This document shows positions 8,586 through 18,615 of a DNA stretch of 64,000 nt, piece by piece. A program made the translations under genes and the position numbers. The DNA comes from an uncultured OCS116 cluster bacterium. GTDB lineage: Bacteria; Pseudomonadota; Alphaproteobacteria; Rhizobiales; TMED25. How positions within the stretch are numbered: the first letter of the stretch is position 1; every line of letters begins with the position of its first letter. The notes under the pieces were generated by a model, which searched no databases, was not told the origin of the DNA, and saw only the letters and a list, made by a program, of their open reading frames with translations. The stretch is taken from NCBI GenBank assembly GCA_902613795.1, contig CACMIP010000004.1:1-64000 (forward strand). The letters run 5' to 3'.

Positions 8586-9255
8586 AAATATCCCTTTTTT
8601 TATACTTCACAAAATTTGGAGTTTTAATGTACTTTGCTTCAACATTGTCGGATATGATTGATTTTGATTCACAAATTTTGCCTAAATTATTTTCTGGGAT
8701 TCTATAATTACTTGTAAGATTTTTAACGCTCAAATTATTTTTAATAAGATAATTCAGGAATTCATTTCCAGTCTCAATTATATTGGACTTAATTTTATCA
8801 ATTTTATTTAAAACCTCATCTGCGTGGAGTAGTACTGGATCAAGCTGATCGGGTACGTCCTGATTAAATTCTTTGTAGTAGAAATTGTTATTTGTCGAAT
8901 GAGTTATAACTATAAAGGTATTAGAAATAGCTGAATATTGATAAGTTTGTGCAATTAGCTCATGCTGCGTAATGCCATATGTATCAATGTTATTCACCAA
9001 AGATATACTTTTTGCAACTGCCAGACCTGTTCTTATGTTAGTATAGTTTCCCGGTCCAGTCACACAAATCACTTTTTTAACATCTAGATAATTAAAAGCG
9101 CTCTTGCTAATAAGTAACTCAAGAGCAGGGACTATGCTTTCGCTATGTAATTGATTGCAATCAAGGTTTATTTTTTCAATACTCTCAGGCTTCTCTTTAG
9201 ATATTAAGGCAATTATTGAGTTGTTTGAGACAACATCAATTAGCAGGGTAATCAT
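8578..9255 (-). CDS. tsaB: tRNA threonylcarbamoyladenosine biosynthesis protein TsaB
   Basis: TsaB is an inactive Kae1-like partner of TsaD in making t6A37 of tRNA. The N-terminal strand MITLLIDVVSNNSIIALI replaces the usual IDTS pattern, and VTGPGNYTNIRTGLAVAK near residue 67 is the family's GPGSFTGLRIG segment in diverged form. Length (225) is normal. The divergence of the first motif is noticeable but TsaB proteins are variable there. The gene overlaps rimI and is 6 bases from the NfuA-like gene. Confidence 0.85.
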   Translation of the reverse strand: MITLLIDVVSNNSIIALISKEKPESIEKINLDCNQLHSESIVPALELLISKSAFNYLDVKKVICVTGPGNYTNIRTGLAVAKSISLVNNIDTYGITQHELIAQTYQYSAISNTFIVITHSTNNNFYYKEFNQDVPDQLDPVLLHADEVLNKIDKIKSNIIETGNEFLNYLIKNNLSVKNLTSNYRIPENNLGKICESKSIISDNVEAKYIKTPNFVKYKKRDIYE

Positions 9256-9261
9256 AGTTAA

Positions 9262-9813
9262 TTATATAGCTTCGACTTCCATTACTTCAGGGATGTAATG
9301 TTTGAGTAAATTCTCAATACCATTTTTTAAAGTCATGGTGGAACTTGGGCATCCAGCACAAGCACCTTGCAAGTTTAAGTAAACAGTCCCTGATTTAAAT
9401 CCTTGAAAAGTGATGTCACCGCCATCATGTGCTACAGCCGGGCGAACTCTAGTTTGTATGAGTTCTTTTATTTTATCAACGGTTTCGCTATCTTTGGGGT
9501 CAAAAAATTCCTCTTGTTTATCCTGACTAATCCCAACGATTAGAGGTTTATCTGATAGAAAGTGATCCATAATTTCACCAAGTATAATCGGCTTCAGTTG
9601 AGGCCATTCATATGCAGTCTTTGTTACCGTTATGAAATCATCAGAGAAGAAAACACCAGATACTCCGTCAATTAAGAATATCTTTGCTGCAAGAGGTGAT
9701 TCTTCTGCTTCTACTGGGTTTTTGTACTCCCTCGTTGATCCAGGAAGAACATCACAACCAGGTATAAACTTCAAGGTATTTGGGTTTGGCGTTGATACGG
9801 TTTCGATAAACAT
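9262..9813 (-). CDS. NifU/Nfu-type Fe-S cluster carrier
   Basis: Carries and delivers Fe-S clusters to apoproteins. The N-terminal Nfu_N domain starts STPNPNTLKFIPG and the C-terminal NifU domain has the cluster-binding CAGCPSS near residue 153. Length 183 matches the alphaproteobacterial and mitochondrial NFU1 type rather than E. coli NfuA, whose N-terminus is a degenerate A-type domain. Possible clients in this window include MiaB, HemW and Nth. Confidence 0.92.
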   Translation of the reverse strand: MFIETVSTPNPNTLKFIPGCDVLPGSTREYKNPVEAEESPLAAKIFLIDGVSGVFFSDDFITVTKTAYEWPQLKPIILGEIMDHFLSDKPLIVGISQDKQEEFFDPKDSETVDKIKELIQTRVRPAVAHDGGDITFQGFKSGTVYLNLQGACAGCPSSTMTLKNGIENLLKHYIPEVMEVEAI

Positions 9814-9890
9814 TATTAAAATCCTTCTATCTTTAATTTAGATATTAAATATTTACAATTCAAGCTTTATATTTATGCTAACTTCTTGGC

Positions 9891-10367
9891 CTAGTTTGCT
9901 GTTAATTCTAGAATGGCATCTTTGGTGATTTGTCCAGGTATAATTGTTATAGGGATAGGGAAATTTGATGTTCTTGATCCTGTAAATTGTGACACAAGTG
10001 GTCCAGGGTTTATGCTATCGGTAGCGGCAGCTAATACAAGAAGTGATATGGAACCATCTTCATTTATAAAATCAATAATTTCTGTGGTTGGTTGTCCAAA
10101 CCTTACAACTAGCTCTGGAACTAAACCGGTGTCTGCATTCACATTTTCGGAATATGTTTTTAGTATTTCCCTAGCGTTCTCTTCGGCCTCTTGTTTCATA
10201 ATAGCTTCAACCCCATAAACATTTTTGAAGTCAGATGTGTTTACTACTCTTAGTAAAGTTATCTTTCCTTTCGTCTGCATAGCCCTTCTAGAGGCATAAC
10301 TAATTGCTCTATGACATTCTGAAGTGTCGTCTACAACAACTAAAAATTTTCTTATTTTTTTAGACAT
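9891..10367 (-). CDS. Universal stress protein (UspA family)
   Basis: A single Usp domain starting KFLVVVDDTSECHRAISYASR, with the strand after residue 90 (GQPTTEIIDFI) and the expected C-terminal glycine-rich region in altered form (VSQFTGSRTSNFPIPITIIPG). The altered loop makes ATP binding uncertain. It is located between the NfuA-like gene and trpS, as in several alphaproteobacteria. Its exact function is not known for this family branch. Confidence 0.85.
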   Translation of the reverse strand: MSKKIRKFLVVVDDTSECHRAISYASRRAMQTKGKITLLRVVNTSDFKNVYGVEAIMKQEAEENAREILKTYSENVNADTGLVPELVVRFGQPTTEIIDFINEDGSISLLVLAAATDSINPGPLVSQFTGSRTSNFPIPITIIPGQITKDAILELTAN

Positions 10368-10414
10368 CTAATTTAATAAAATATGAATTCAATGCCAATA
10401 TTATAAGCATAAAT

Positions 10415-11431
10415 TTATGCTAAACCTATTATTTTTTTTGTTTCTTCTAAAACAGGATGCGCGATTGCTCTAGCTTTTTTAGCTCCTTCTTGGAGTATAT
10501 TTCCGAGGTACTCTTTTTCGTCAATTATCTTATTCATTTCATTACCGATCGGACAAATTTTTTGAACTAATAGATCGGTAAGAGCCTCCTTTAGATAGGA
10601 GAATTGTTTCCCAGAAAACTCAGAAAGTACATCCTCTTTTCTTTGGCCACTAATTCCCGCGTATATTGATAATAAATTGATTAATTCATAACGATCCCCA
10701 ATTTCTATCATCTTTTCAGGAATGGCTTCAGAGTCTGTTTTGGCTTTTTTTATCTTATTAGAAATTTGATCCGCAGTATCCAACAAATTTATTCTTGTCA
10801 TATCAGATAATTCTGAACTCGACATTTTTTTCTGGCCATCTCTCAATGACATTACTCGAGTTACAGGTCCAGTTATCATCGGCTCAGGTAATACAAAGAA
10901 CTCATCTTTCGCGGTAATTTCAAGAATCCTATCATGAAAATCAATATTAAATTTTTGTGCAATATCTCGGGATAATTCAATATGCTGCTTTTGATCCTCC
11001 CCTACAGGGACATGGGTAGCTTTGTAGGCAAGTATATCGGCCGCCATTAATACCGGGTAAGTGTACAGACCAACAGACATTTTTTCCTTATTTTTCCCTG
11101 CTTTTTCTTTAAATTGAGTCATCCTATTCAACCAGCCAACTCTTGCGACACAATTTAAAAGCCAAGATAGTTCAGCGTGTTCTTGAACACTACTTTGATT
11201 AAAGATAATACTCTTCTTCGGATCTAGCCCTGAGGCTATGAATCCTGCAGTTATTTCGTGAATATTTCTTTTTAACTTCTCGGGATCTTGCCATACTGTA
11301 ATTGAATGCAAGTCAACAACACAATAAATACATTGATTTGCATCCTGTAATTCAACAAAATTTACAATTGCACCGAGGTAATTACCTAAATGCAGATTTC
11401 CTGATGGCTGTATACCTGAAAAAACTCTCAT
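10415..11431 (-). CDS. trpS: Tryptophanyl-tRNA synthetase
   Basis: Class I aminoacyl-tRNA synthetase that charges tRNA-Trp. The ATP-binding HIGH-like motif is HLGN in [13 protein letters not shown] near residue 10 and the KMSKS loop is KKMSSS near residue 205. I chose the ATG at 11431 ([11 protein letters not shown]) because it sits at the conserved N-terminus and lies 4 bases after the murJ stop; the ORF-track start 15 bases upstream overlaps murJ. Length about 338 residues, normal. Confidence 0.95.
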   Translation of the reverse strand: MRVFSGIQPSGNLHLGNYLGAIVNFVELQDANQCIYCVVDLHSITVWQDPEKLKRNIHEITAGFIASGLDPKKSIIFNQSSVQEHAELSWLLNCVARVGWLNRMTQFKEKAGKNKEKMSVGLYTYPVLMAADILAYKATHVPVGEDQKQHIELSRDIAQKFNIDFHDRILEITAKDEFFVLPEPMITGPVTRVMSLRDGQKKMSSSELSDMTRINLLDTADQISNKIKKAKTDSEAIPEKMIEIGDRYELINLLSIYAGISGQRKEDVLSEFSGKQFSYLKEALTDLLVQKICPIGNEMNKIIDEKEYLGNILQEGAKKARAIAHPVLEETKKIIGLA

Positions 11432-11435
11432 CACT

Positions 11436-12980
11436 CTATCGCACATATCTAAAAAAGGACTTTAATTCAATAATTTTGAGTAATTGGCAAATTATTCCAT
11501 AAAACATTATTCCAATGAAAATGTAGCATGAAAGTATTAAAAAATTGACAATATATCCTTCTGAAAATTGTAAAATTGATGAACTTTTTTCAATTAAAAA
11601 TAGGATAAGTATCATGCCTGCAGAAGCTATGGTAATTTTTATTATACTATTTAATAATCTTCTATTAAAAATGAAGTATTTTTTTGCAGCAGACTCTCGG
11701 TAAAGTAAAATGAGATTTATCCACGAGGAAATAGTTGTGGCAATTGCAATTCCTAAATAACCTAAATATTGGAATAGTGCTAGTGAAATAAATATATTTG
11801 CGAGGACAGTAAAGCCCGCGTAGATCATTGGAGACCGTGTATTTTCTCTTGAAAAAAACATCACTTGAAAAATTTTAACACAAACAAAGGCGGGTAATCC
11901 CATGGAAAAAACAATTAGTGCACGAGAGGTTGCAATTGTATCTGTGTATGTAAAGAAGGCACGCTCAAATAAAACCATTATAATTTCTTGTGATAAAAAA
12001 ATAAGTCCAAACGCAGCTGGAGTTGCAAGCAGGAGTGATATTTCAAGTGATTTTTCTTGAATGAAATCAATATTTTTTGAATTTTTTTGTGCTATTTCTC
12101 TGGATAGTTCTGGAAGTAGTATAATCCCCATAGAGATGCCAATCATAGCCAGTGGGAGCTGGTATATCCTGTCTGCATAATACAAATAAGACACAGCTTT
12201 GTCTTCAAATGATGCGATAATACTTCCAATGAGGATATTTATTTGAATAATTCCACCAGCTCCAATCGCAGGGAAGCTTAAAATCATAAATTTCTTTATA
12301 TTATTGGAAATTTTTGGAAGTTTTACTTTTGGAAAGAAATCATGTTTTTTACATCCATAAATACACAGAGCTAACTGTAGAACGCCTGAGATTAAGAAAC
12401 TTGTCATTAATATAAGAGCGGCTGCCCGAGTATTTTGTATTTCCATTGTCTGCACATGCAATAAAGCAATTATCATTGAAATATTTACAAATATTGGCAT
12501 TGATGCGGCGAGCAGGTACTTTCCTATTGAATTCAAGACCCCGCAAAGGAGTGTGACAAGAGATATAAAAAAAAGATATGGGAAGGAAATACGCGCTAAA
12601 TCAACAACTAAATCTATTTTTTCTGGATCTTGTAAAAATCCAGGTGCTAGTATAAATACTAAAGCAGGCATAAGTATTTCAAATATGCTTACAATTAGAA
12701 GTAAAGACCAGAATAAGAAGTTAAAAATCTCACTAAAAAAAATATTTGCTTCTTTTTTATTGGATAGTTTTTTAGAAAACATTGGTATAAAGGACATATT
12801 AAGTGCGCCTTCCGCCATAATTCTTCTAAAAATATTTGGAAACTTTAGAGCAATAAAAAAGGCATCGGCAATACTTCCCGCACCAAATGTCGCTGCAATT
12901 AGTATATCCCTAATAAATCCGAGTAATCTGCTTATGAGCGTCATACCGGAAACTCGAAATAATGGTTTGATAATATTCAT
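11436..12980 (-). CDS. murJ: Lipid II flippase MurJ
   Basis: Moves lipid II across the inner membrane for peptidoglycan synthesis. It is a MOP-superfamily protein with about 14 predicted membrane segments over 514 residues and the N-terminal signature [19 protein letters not shown] followed by [16 protein letters not shown]. It lies between glnD and trpS, an arrangement known from alphaproteobacteria. The gap to glnD is 9 bases. Confidence 0.95.
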   Translation of the reverse strand: MNIIKPLFRVSGMTLISRLLGFIRDILIAATFGAGSIADAFFIALKFPNIFRRIMAEGALNMSFIPMFSKKLSNKKEANIFFSEIFNFLFWSLLLIVSIFEILMPALVFILAPGFLQDPEKIDLVVDLARISFPYLFFISLVTLLCGVLNSIGKYLLAASMPIFVNISMIIALLHVQTMEIQNTRAAALILMTSFLISGVLQLALCIYGCKKHDFFPKVKLPKISNNIKKFMILSFPAIGAGGIIQINILIGSIIASFEDKAVSYLYYADRIYQLPLAMIGISMGIILLPELSREIAQKNSKNIDFIQEKSLEISLLLATPAAFGLIFLSQEIIMVLFERAFFTYTDTIATSRALIVFSMGLPAFVCVKIFQVMFFSRENTRSPMIYAGFTVLANIFISLALFQYLGYLGIAIATTISSWINLILLYRESAAKKYFIFNRRLLNSIIKITIASAGMILILFLIEKSSSILQFSEGYIVNFLILSCYIFIGIMFYGIICQLLKIIELKSFFRYVR

Positions 12981-12989
12981 AAAATTAGG

Positions 12990-15740
12990 TTACGTATTTT
13001 CTTCCATTGAAGATAACAACATACTTTTTATTAATAACAGCTTTTCAGGTGTATAAATTTTTTCTCCAAAAAGATTTGTTATGTAAAATATATCATTTGC
13101 TTTTTCTCCAAAAGTAACAATATGTGCCGATTTAATATTGATGTTTGTTTCTTTCAATGTGTTGGCAATTTGATAGAGCAATCCTGGTCTGTCCCTTCCT
13201 TCAATTTCAATAACAGTTGAGTTATTCGAAAATTCATTTGTTATATTAACTTCATTTCTAACCTTAAATGTTTTCTCATAGCGAATTTTTGTAATTTTAT
13301 TTGATATCTCTCTATCAAGCGATAGCTCACCGCTTAGGCTTTTTTTTATGCAATCTGAAATTCTTATGACTCTTCTGTCTTCGTCTGGATCCTGGAAATC
13401 TCGACTCACAGATATGGTATCAATGGCTATCCCATCAATTGTAGTTTCGATCTGGGCATCAATTATGTTCGCATCGTATAGTGAGCACGCTCCGGCTAAT
13501 GTTTCTAGTAAATTGGGATAGTCAGGTCCAATAAGGGTGATGGTTGTTGTATTATTATTGGTATTTTTTTTACTATAAATCTCGAGGGATATATTTTTTG
13601 AGTCTTTATCTTTTAAGATTTTTGCATGCTCGATTTGTTGTTCAATCGAGGTTGTAAGCCAGTAGTTATTACTAAATCTATGAACGTATGAATTTATAAG
13701 TAGTTTTGGCCAGTCAGATAACTCTTCTTTAAATTTATTTTGAGCTTTGATGCAGTTATTTTCATTTTCAATAGATTTATTTTTATCTCCACTTAAATAA
13801 TTTGATGTCTCATTATAGAGGGTCCTGAGGAGACCACTCTTCCAGGCATTCCAAATACTTGGACCAACTGACATTATATCTGCAACGGTTAACGCCAAAA
13901 GGTAATCTAAATTTTTCTGTTTTTTTACGATGTTAGCAAAATCTACTATTGTCTTTGGGTCATATAAATCTCTTTTTTGTGCAACATCACTCATAACCAA
14001 ATGATTTTTCACGAGCCATACCACTTGGGATACTTCATTTTTTTTCATTCCGATTCTATTACATAATTTTTCTGTTATTTGGGATCCCAGAATACTATGA
14101 TCTTGCTTCCTTCCCTTACCAATATCATGGAGAAAAGCAGAGAGAAGTAGGACTTTTTTGTTATCTAGTTTAGCATTAAAATTAAAGGTAAATGGATGAG
14201 GTTGACTTAGGGTATTGTTAATTATCTTACTCATGAAGCCAACCGTCTTTAGAAGGTGTTCATCAACAGTATAGTTGTGGTAGAGGTTAAAAAGAGACAT
14301 TCCCTCAACTCTAGCGAAATCAGGTAAAAATTTTGCAAGAACTCCTGCATCGTTCATGTTTCTCAGTATCGTTTCTGGTTCTCTCGAATTTGAAAATAGG
14401 TCTAAAAAAATTTTATTTGCGAGCTTACTATTTCGTAAATCATTATCAATAATCTTGAGGGAGCGATTAATGGATTGAATTATCTCTGGGCTGAGTAACA
14501 CATTATCGTGGTCGGCTATGACGAAGAGTCTGATCAAATCTAATTTATTCTTATTGAAGCTAAAATTATCTTTTGTATGGAGCCTACCCTTCTTTATGTA
14601 GAAATTTGCATCCTTATTGTCTTTTTTTCGAAAAGACAAAAGATTATCCAGAACTTCATAGACAGTTGGATCTTTTTTTATCGATTTTTCTTCAAGAGAA
14701 GCACAAACTATTCTTGTTAAATTTCCAACTTCCTTTGCAGTCATAAAATAATGCTTCATGAAACGTTCAACATCTTTTTGACCAGGTCTCTTGGCGTACC
14801 CCAGCCTTGATGCAAGTTCGAGTTGTTTATCAAAGGTCAGGACTTCGTTATCTCTATTTGAGATAAAATGTAAGTGACATCTTACAACCCAAAGAAAATC
14901 TTCCGCTTTTTTGAAGCTATTTAGTTCTGATGAGGTGAGGAATTGATCATTTTTCGTTAAATCGTCGAGAGCCTGAGTTCTAAAAAGATACTTACCTATC
15001 CAAAAAAGTGTATGTAAGTCTCTCAGCCCCCCCTTGCTTTCTTTAACATTTGGCTCAACAAGGAAGCGCGATGAGCCATATGTGCTATGTCTTTTATCTC
15101 TCTCATCTAACTTCATCTCTATAAATTCATCTGCTGTCTTGGCAACAATTTCTGTGTTGAACCTTCGAACTAATTCTTCATATAAATCCTTGTACCCATG
15201 TACATACCTTGCTTCTAAAATTGATGTTCTTATGGTAAGATCAGATTTTGAGAGCTCAAGACATTGATCTAAATTTCTTGTTGCATGACCAACCTTAAAG
15301 CCTAAATCCCAAAGAATGTATAGCATGTATTCAATAACGGATTCTGTCCAGTTATTAAGTTTATTCGTGTACAAAAAGAGCAGATCAATATCTGAAAAAG
15401 GAGCAAGCGTTCCTCTACCGTAGCCACCAACAGCAACTAGGCATATTTTATCAATATTCTTTTGGTCCTTTGGTAAATATACGTTTTGGACTATAAATTC
15501 ATATATTATTTTTATGAGCGTATCTTGGAACTCTGATATGCTGCGCGCTGTTCGAATACCATTCCCATGCCTCTTTAATGCACTTTCAGCTTTTTTTCTC
15601 GCTGATTTTATTGTATCGGATAATACGGCGACTAGACCCTCACGGGTTTTCGAGACATTACCTTTATTTTTCGATAAAATGTTGCTAATAGATAATGCAA
15701 GAGACTTTGAATTCATTAATATGTCTATGTCTTTGTCCAT
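12990..15740 (-). CDS. glnD: Bifunctional [protein-PII] uridylyltransferase/uridylyl-removing enzyme GlnD
   Basis: The nitrogen sensor that uridylylates or de-uridylylates PII. Domain order is clear in the 916 residues: nucleotidyltransferase motif GGYGRGTLAPFSDIDLL near residue 107, an HD phosphohydrolase region with FLHDIGKG near residue 537, and two C-terminal ACT domains starting near residues 713 (LIGPDYPNLLETLAGAC) and 845 (EGRDRPGLLYQIANTL). Keeping glnD suggests that PII signalling is retained despite a compact genome. A 41-codon ORF precedes it by 10 bases. Confidence 0.96.
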   Translation of the reverse strand: MDKDIDILMNSKSLALSISNILSKNKGNVSKTREGLVAVLSDTIKSARKKAESALKRHGNGIRTARSISEFQDTLIKIIYEFIVQNVYLPKDQKNIDKICLVAVGGYGRGTLAPFSDIDLLFLYTNKLNNWTESVIEYMLYILWDLGFKVGHATRNLDQCLELSKSDLTIRTSILEARYVHGYKDLYEELVRRFNTEIVAKTADEFIEMKLDERDKRHSTYGSSRFLVEPNVKESKGGLRDLHTLFWIGKYLFRTQALDDLTKNDQFLTSSELNSFKKAEDFLWVVRCHLHFISNRDNEVLTFDKQLELASRLGYAKRPGQKDVERFMKHYFMTAKEVGNLTRIVCASLEEKSIKKDPTVYEVLDNLLSFRKKDNKDANFYIKKGRLHTKDNFSFNKNKLDLIRLFVIADHDNVLLSPEIIQSINRSLKIIDNDLRNSKLANKIFLDLFSNSREPETILRNMNDAGVLAKFLPDFARVEGMSLFNLYHNYTVDEHLLKTVGFMSKIINNTLSQPHPFTFNFNAKLDNKKVLLLSAFLHDIGKGRKQDHSILGSQITEKLCNRIGMKKNEVSQVVWLVKNHLVMSDVAQKRDLYDPKTIVDFANIVKKQKNLDYLLALTVADIMSVGPSIWNAWKSGLLRTLYNETSNYLSGDKNKSIENENNCIKAQNKFKEELSDWPKLLINSYVHRFSNNYWLTTSIEQQIEHAKILKDKDSKNISLEIYSKKNTNNNTTTITLIGPDYPNLLETLAGACSLYDANIIDAQIETTIDGIAIDTISVSRDFQDPDEDRRVIRISDCIKKSLSGELSLDREISNKITKIRYEKTFKVRNEVNITNEFSNNSTVIEIEGRDRPGLLYQIANTLKETNINIKSAHIVTFGEKANDIFYITNLFGEKIYTPEKLLLIKSMLLSSMEENT

Positions 15741-15750
15741 ATTCGATTAC

Positions 15751-15876
15751 TCATAGCTGTTTAAAAACATATATACCTTTAGATAGGCCTCTAACATCCG
15801 AGCGCTTAATAACCATACCTTGGTGTAGCTTATCATCGTGTAATTTCATCTGATGTGAGAGACCTAATATTCTCAT
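15751..15876 (-). CDS. Candidate 41-residue protein between olsB and glnD
   Basis: Too short for the ORF track. The ATG overlaps the olsB stop in an ATGA arrangement, and the stop falls 10 bases before the glnD ATG, so it fills the gap almost exactly. The product begins MRILGLSHQMKLHDD and ends YVFKQL; it is basic and soluble, with no membrane segment or recognisable motif. Tight spacing supports translation by coupling, but chance or the remains of a longer gene are possible. I do not recognise a family. Confidence 0.4.
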   Translation of the reverse strand: MRILGLSHQMKLHDDKLHQGMVIKRSDVRGLSKGIYVFKQL

Positions 15877-16748
15877 ATAGTGAATTTATCTACGAATCTT
15901 TTTTCAATCAGCTCACGAGGCATCACAATAAAAACATCGATTGTGCCAAACTGCTTATCAATAACCGCTCCATCTCCAACGTAAGCTCCTAACCTCAAAT
16001 AACCTTTTATCAGTGGAGGCATAATTTTTAAAGCTTCTTTCCTGTCAATCTCTTCTTTTTTCATTATATTCATATTTACGTATCTATTTTTTTTTGCCTT
16101 AACGCGCCATTCCTCAGGCGCTAATGCGTAATGATGAAGGAAGCTTAATGCCATACCAATTTGTTCAGGATCTTTAGCTTGAAAGCTTGCGCACCCGATC
16201 ATAACATCAAAATTATTCTCCAATATGTATTTCCAAACACCCTGCCAAAGAAGCTCAATTGTTGATTTTTTGCGATATGAACTTAGTACGCATGAGCGTC
16301 CAAGCTCCAGAAATTTTCTTTCTTTATGCTTTTCAATAAGCGGTTTTATATCGTACTCATCTTGGCTGTAAAACCCCTTATTGGACTCTGCATCTCTCTG
16401 AGGGAGAAGCCTGTAAGTTCCCACAACATTTTCTTTCTTTTTTCCTATTAATAATATGCCTCTCTTTTTGTTTGATTTATCAATGACAAGCATATGCTGG
16501 CAAATTTTATCGAAGGTATCTCTATCTCTTCGTGTAAATCTCGTTAGTATACTGGGGTGAGCGGACAACTCCTTGTAGAATACTTTAAATCTTAATTGTT
16601 GAGCTGCTTTTATCTCATTTTTTGTTTTTGCCAATCTCGCGTCTAAATCTATATGCTGTGGCTCTTTGATTATTCTCTTCCGAAGATTTAAAATTTTATT
16701 TTTATTATGGGAATTATATTCTTTAATTTTTTGAGTTATCTTCGACAT
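15873..16748 (-). CDS. OlsB-like acyl-ACP N-acyltransferase (ornithine lipid synthesis, GNAT fold)
   Basis: Resembles the hemolysin-like GNAT family of L-ornithine N-alpha-acyltransferase OlsB, which makes lyso-ornithine lipid from 3-hydroxyacyl-ACP. Family segments seen are LRFKVFYKELSA near residue 52, VVGTYRLLPQ near 108, FLELGRSCVLSSYRKKSTIELLWQG near 146 and the late GYLRLGAYVGDGAVID. Non-phosphorus ornithine lipids suit phosphate-poor oceans. No olsA partner is adjacent, although the PlsC gene at 6873 is a remote candidate. The protein might also act on other amines. Confidence 0.75.
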   Translation of the reverse strand: MSKITQKIKEYNSHNKNKILNLRKRIIKEPQHIDLDARLAKTKNEIKAAQQLRFKVFYKELSAHPSILTRFTRRDRDTFDKICQHMLVIDKSNKKRGILLIGKKKENVVGTYRLLPQRDAESNKGFYSQDEYDIKPLIEKHKERKFLELGRSCVLSSYRKKSTIELLWQGVWKYILENNFDVMIGCASFQAKDPEQIGMALSFLHHYALAPEEWRVKAKKNRYVNMNIMKKEEIDRKEALKIMPPLIKGYLRLGAYVGDGAVIDKQFGTIDVFIVMPRELIEKRFVDKFTI

Positions 16749-16774
16749 ATGAGTAGTTATAAAATTATATTATT

Positions 16775-17713
16775 CTAATTATTTATTTTTTTTTCGGCCT
16801 GATCCCAAAATATTTTTGCGACATCAATGCCACTGAGTTGGAGAATTTCTCTTATTCCAGTTGGTGAAGTGACATTAATCTCAGTTATAAGATTATCAAT
16901 AACGTCTATTCCGGCAAAAAATAAACCAAAATCCTTTAGGTCTTGCGATATGGCATTGCATATTTTAGCGTCTCCCTCTGTTATTTCAGTTTTAGCAGGT
17001 AGCCCCCCAACATGCATATTTGACCTAATTTCCCCGTCTTGGGGTAACCGATTTATCGCCCCTGCAATTTCCCCATCAATGAGAATTATTCTCTTATCAC
17101 CATCTTTGACTTTTGGAATAAACTGCTGAATTATAAAAGGCTCGTTACTCGACCCCAAAAAATTTTCAATTATTGATCCGAAGTTTCTATCAGCACTATC
17201 AGAATAAAAAACATTAGCCCCACCATTACCATAAAGTGGTTTTATTATTATTTTTTCATGTTTATCTCGAAATTTTATTATTTCATTTACATTTCGGGTT
17301 ATCAGTGTGTGAGGCATAAATTTCATATATTTATTTACAAAAATCTTTTCAGGACAGTTTCGTACATAAAATGGATTATTCAAAATTAGTGTTTTGTCCT
17401 GAATTGTTTCTAAAAGATGAGTGGCGGTAATATAGCCCATATCAAAAGGTGGATCTTGTCTCATCAGCACAATGTCATATTCATCTAGCAACACAGATCT
17501 CGGAGAGTTTAATTCTTCTATTCTATCTGGGCTATGGTAAGCTTTTATTTGCTGTGCTTCCACAGACAATATCCCATCATTTAGAGTCAACATATTTGGG
17601 GTGTATATATCTATATCGTAAGCCCTTTCCTGTGCTTCTAAAAGAAGGGCGAAAGTGCTATCACCAGCCAGGTTTAGTCTTTCTATAGGGTCCATTTGTA
17701 CTATGATTTTCAT
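16775..17713 (-). CDS. gshB: Glutathione synthetase GshB
   Basis: Joins glycine to gamma-glutamylcysteine in an ATP-grasp reaction. The start MKIIVQMDPIERLN is typical of GshB, and KPLYGNGGANVFY near residue 158 and the metal-binding TEINVTSPTGIREI near the C-terminus are present. Length (312) is normal. In many alphaproteobacteria yraN lies between rsmI and gshB; here the genes are separated by 47 bases and yraN is missing. Confidence 0.95.
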   Translation of the reverse strand: MKIIVQMDPIERLNLAGDSTFALLLEAQERAYDIDIYTPNMLTLNDGILSVEAQQIKAYHSPDRIEELNSPRSVLLDEYDIVLMRQDPPFDMGYITATHLLETIQDKTLILNNPFYVRNCPEKIFVNKYMKFMPHTLITRNVNEIIKFRDKHEKIIIKPLYGNGGANVFYSDSADRNFGSIIENFLGSSNEPFIIQQFIPKVKDGDKRIILIDGEIAGAINRLPQDGEIRSNMHVGGLPAKTEITEGDAKICNAISQDLKDFGLFFAGIDVIDNLITEINVTSPTGIREILQLSGIDVAKIFWDQAEKKINN

Positions 17714-17760
17714 ATTGTGTTGTTATATGCTTATTTTTCTTTAAAAATCAAAAATATTAT

Positions 17761-18609
17761 TTAGTTTTTTGATTTGAGACATAGATCATACACCATTTTT
17801 TTTGGAAGGTTATATTTCATATGAATCATATTTGTAATTTGTTTTACAGGCAAATCATTTATTAGTTTTTTTATGTCATTTTCTACTTCAGTAAAATCAA
17901 CATTATTTGTATTTAATTCTGAGGTATTAAAAAGTATAACCATTTCCCCTTTTATGGGTTTTTCATCTATTTTGGAGAGAATATTACTAATTCTATTTGT
18001 AATAACCTCCTCGAATACCTTCGTCATTTCTCGAGTTATTACAATATCAATATCACCAAAATAATTTTGTATCTCTTTCAATGTTTTGTGGATTTTTTTT
18101 GCACTCTCGAAGATGACGACTGTTGCATCTAGTTTTTTTATTTTCTGAAGTTCGTGCTTTCTTTTTGATATAGTATTTGGAAGAAATCCTAAAAAATAGA
18201 TCTTATCTGTTGGTAGTCCTGATATGATTACTGATGAAGTCAATGCAGATGGTCCCGGTATTGTGTATATTGGTATTTTTTCTTGCCTGCATAATTTAAC
18301 TAATTTATATCCCGGGTCTGATATGAGAGGTGTCCCTGCATCAGAAATTAATGCTACCGACTCACCATCCATCAGTTTATTAAGAATTTCATTGCGGGAT
18401 AATTCACTGCTAAAATCATTGTATATGAATAAATGTTTTTTGATTTGATAATAGTTGAGAAGTCTCTTTGATACACGAGTATCTTCACAATAAATCATGT
18501 CGACGGTGTTTAATATTCTGATAGCACGATACGATATATCTTCAAGGTTTCCAATTGGCGTTGAAACAAGATATAGTCCTGGGGTAATTTCCATTTTTAC
18601 TATTTCCAA
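17761..18609 (-). CDS. rsmI: 16S rRNA 2'-O-ribose C1402 methyltransferase RsmI
   Basis: Tetrapyrrole-methylase fold SAM enzyme that modifies C1402 of 16S rRNA. The sequence shows STPIGNLEDISYRAIRIL near residue 16, YCEDTRVSKRLL near 40 and SDAGTPLISDPGYKL near 90, all standard. Length 282. It follows hemW by 6 bases in the same direction. Confidence 0.95.
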   Translation of the reverse strand: MEIVKMEITPGLYLVSTPIGNLEDISYRAIRILNTVDMIYCEDTRVSKRLLNYYQIKKHLFIYNDFSSELSRNEILNKLMDGESVALISDAGTPLISDPGYKLVKLCRQEKIPIYTIPGPSALTSSVIISGLPTDKIYFLGFLPNTISKRKHELQKIKKLDATVVIFESAKKIHKTLKEIQNYFGDIDIVITREMTKVFEEVITNRISNILSKIDEKPIKGEMVILFNTSELNTNNVDFTEVENDIKKLINDLPVKQITNMIHMKYNLPKKMVYDLCLKSKN

Positions 18610-18615
18610 TTATTT

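Noticed and set aside
12553-13056. 167-residue plus-strand ORF antisense to murJ
   Set aside because: Entirely opposite a clear MurJ coding frame and running into glnD; no motif.
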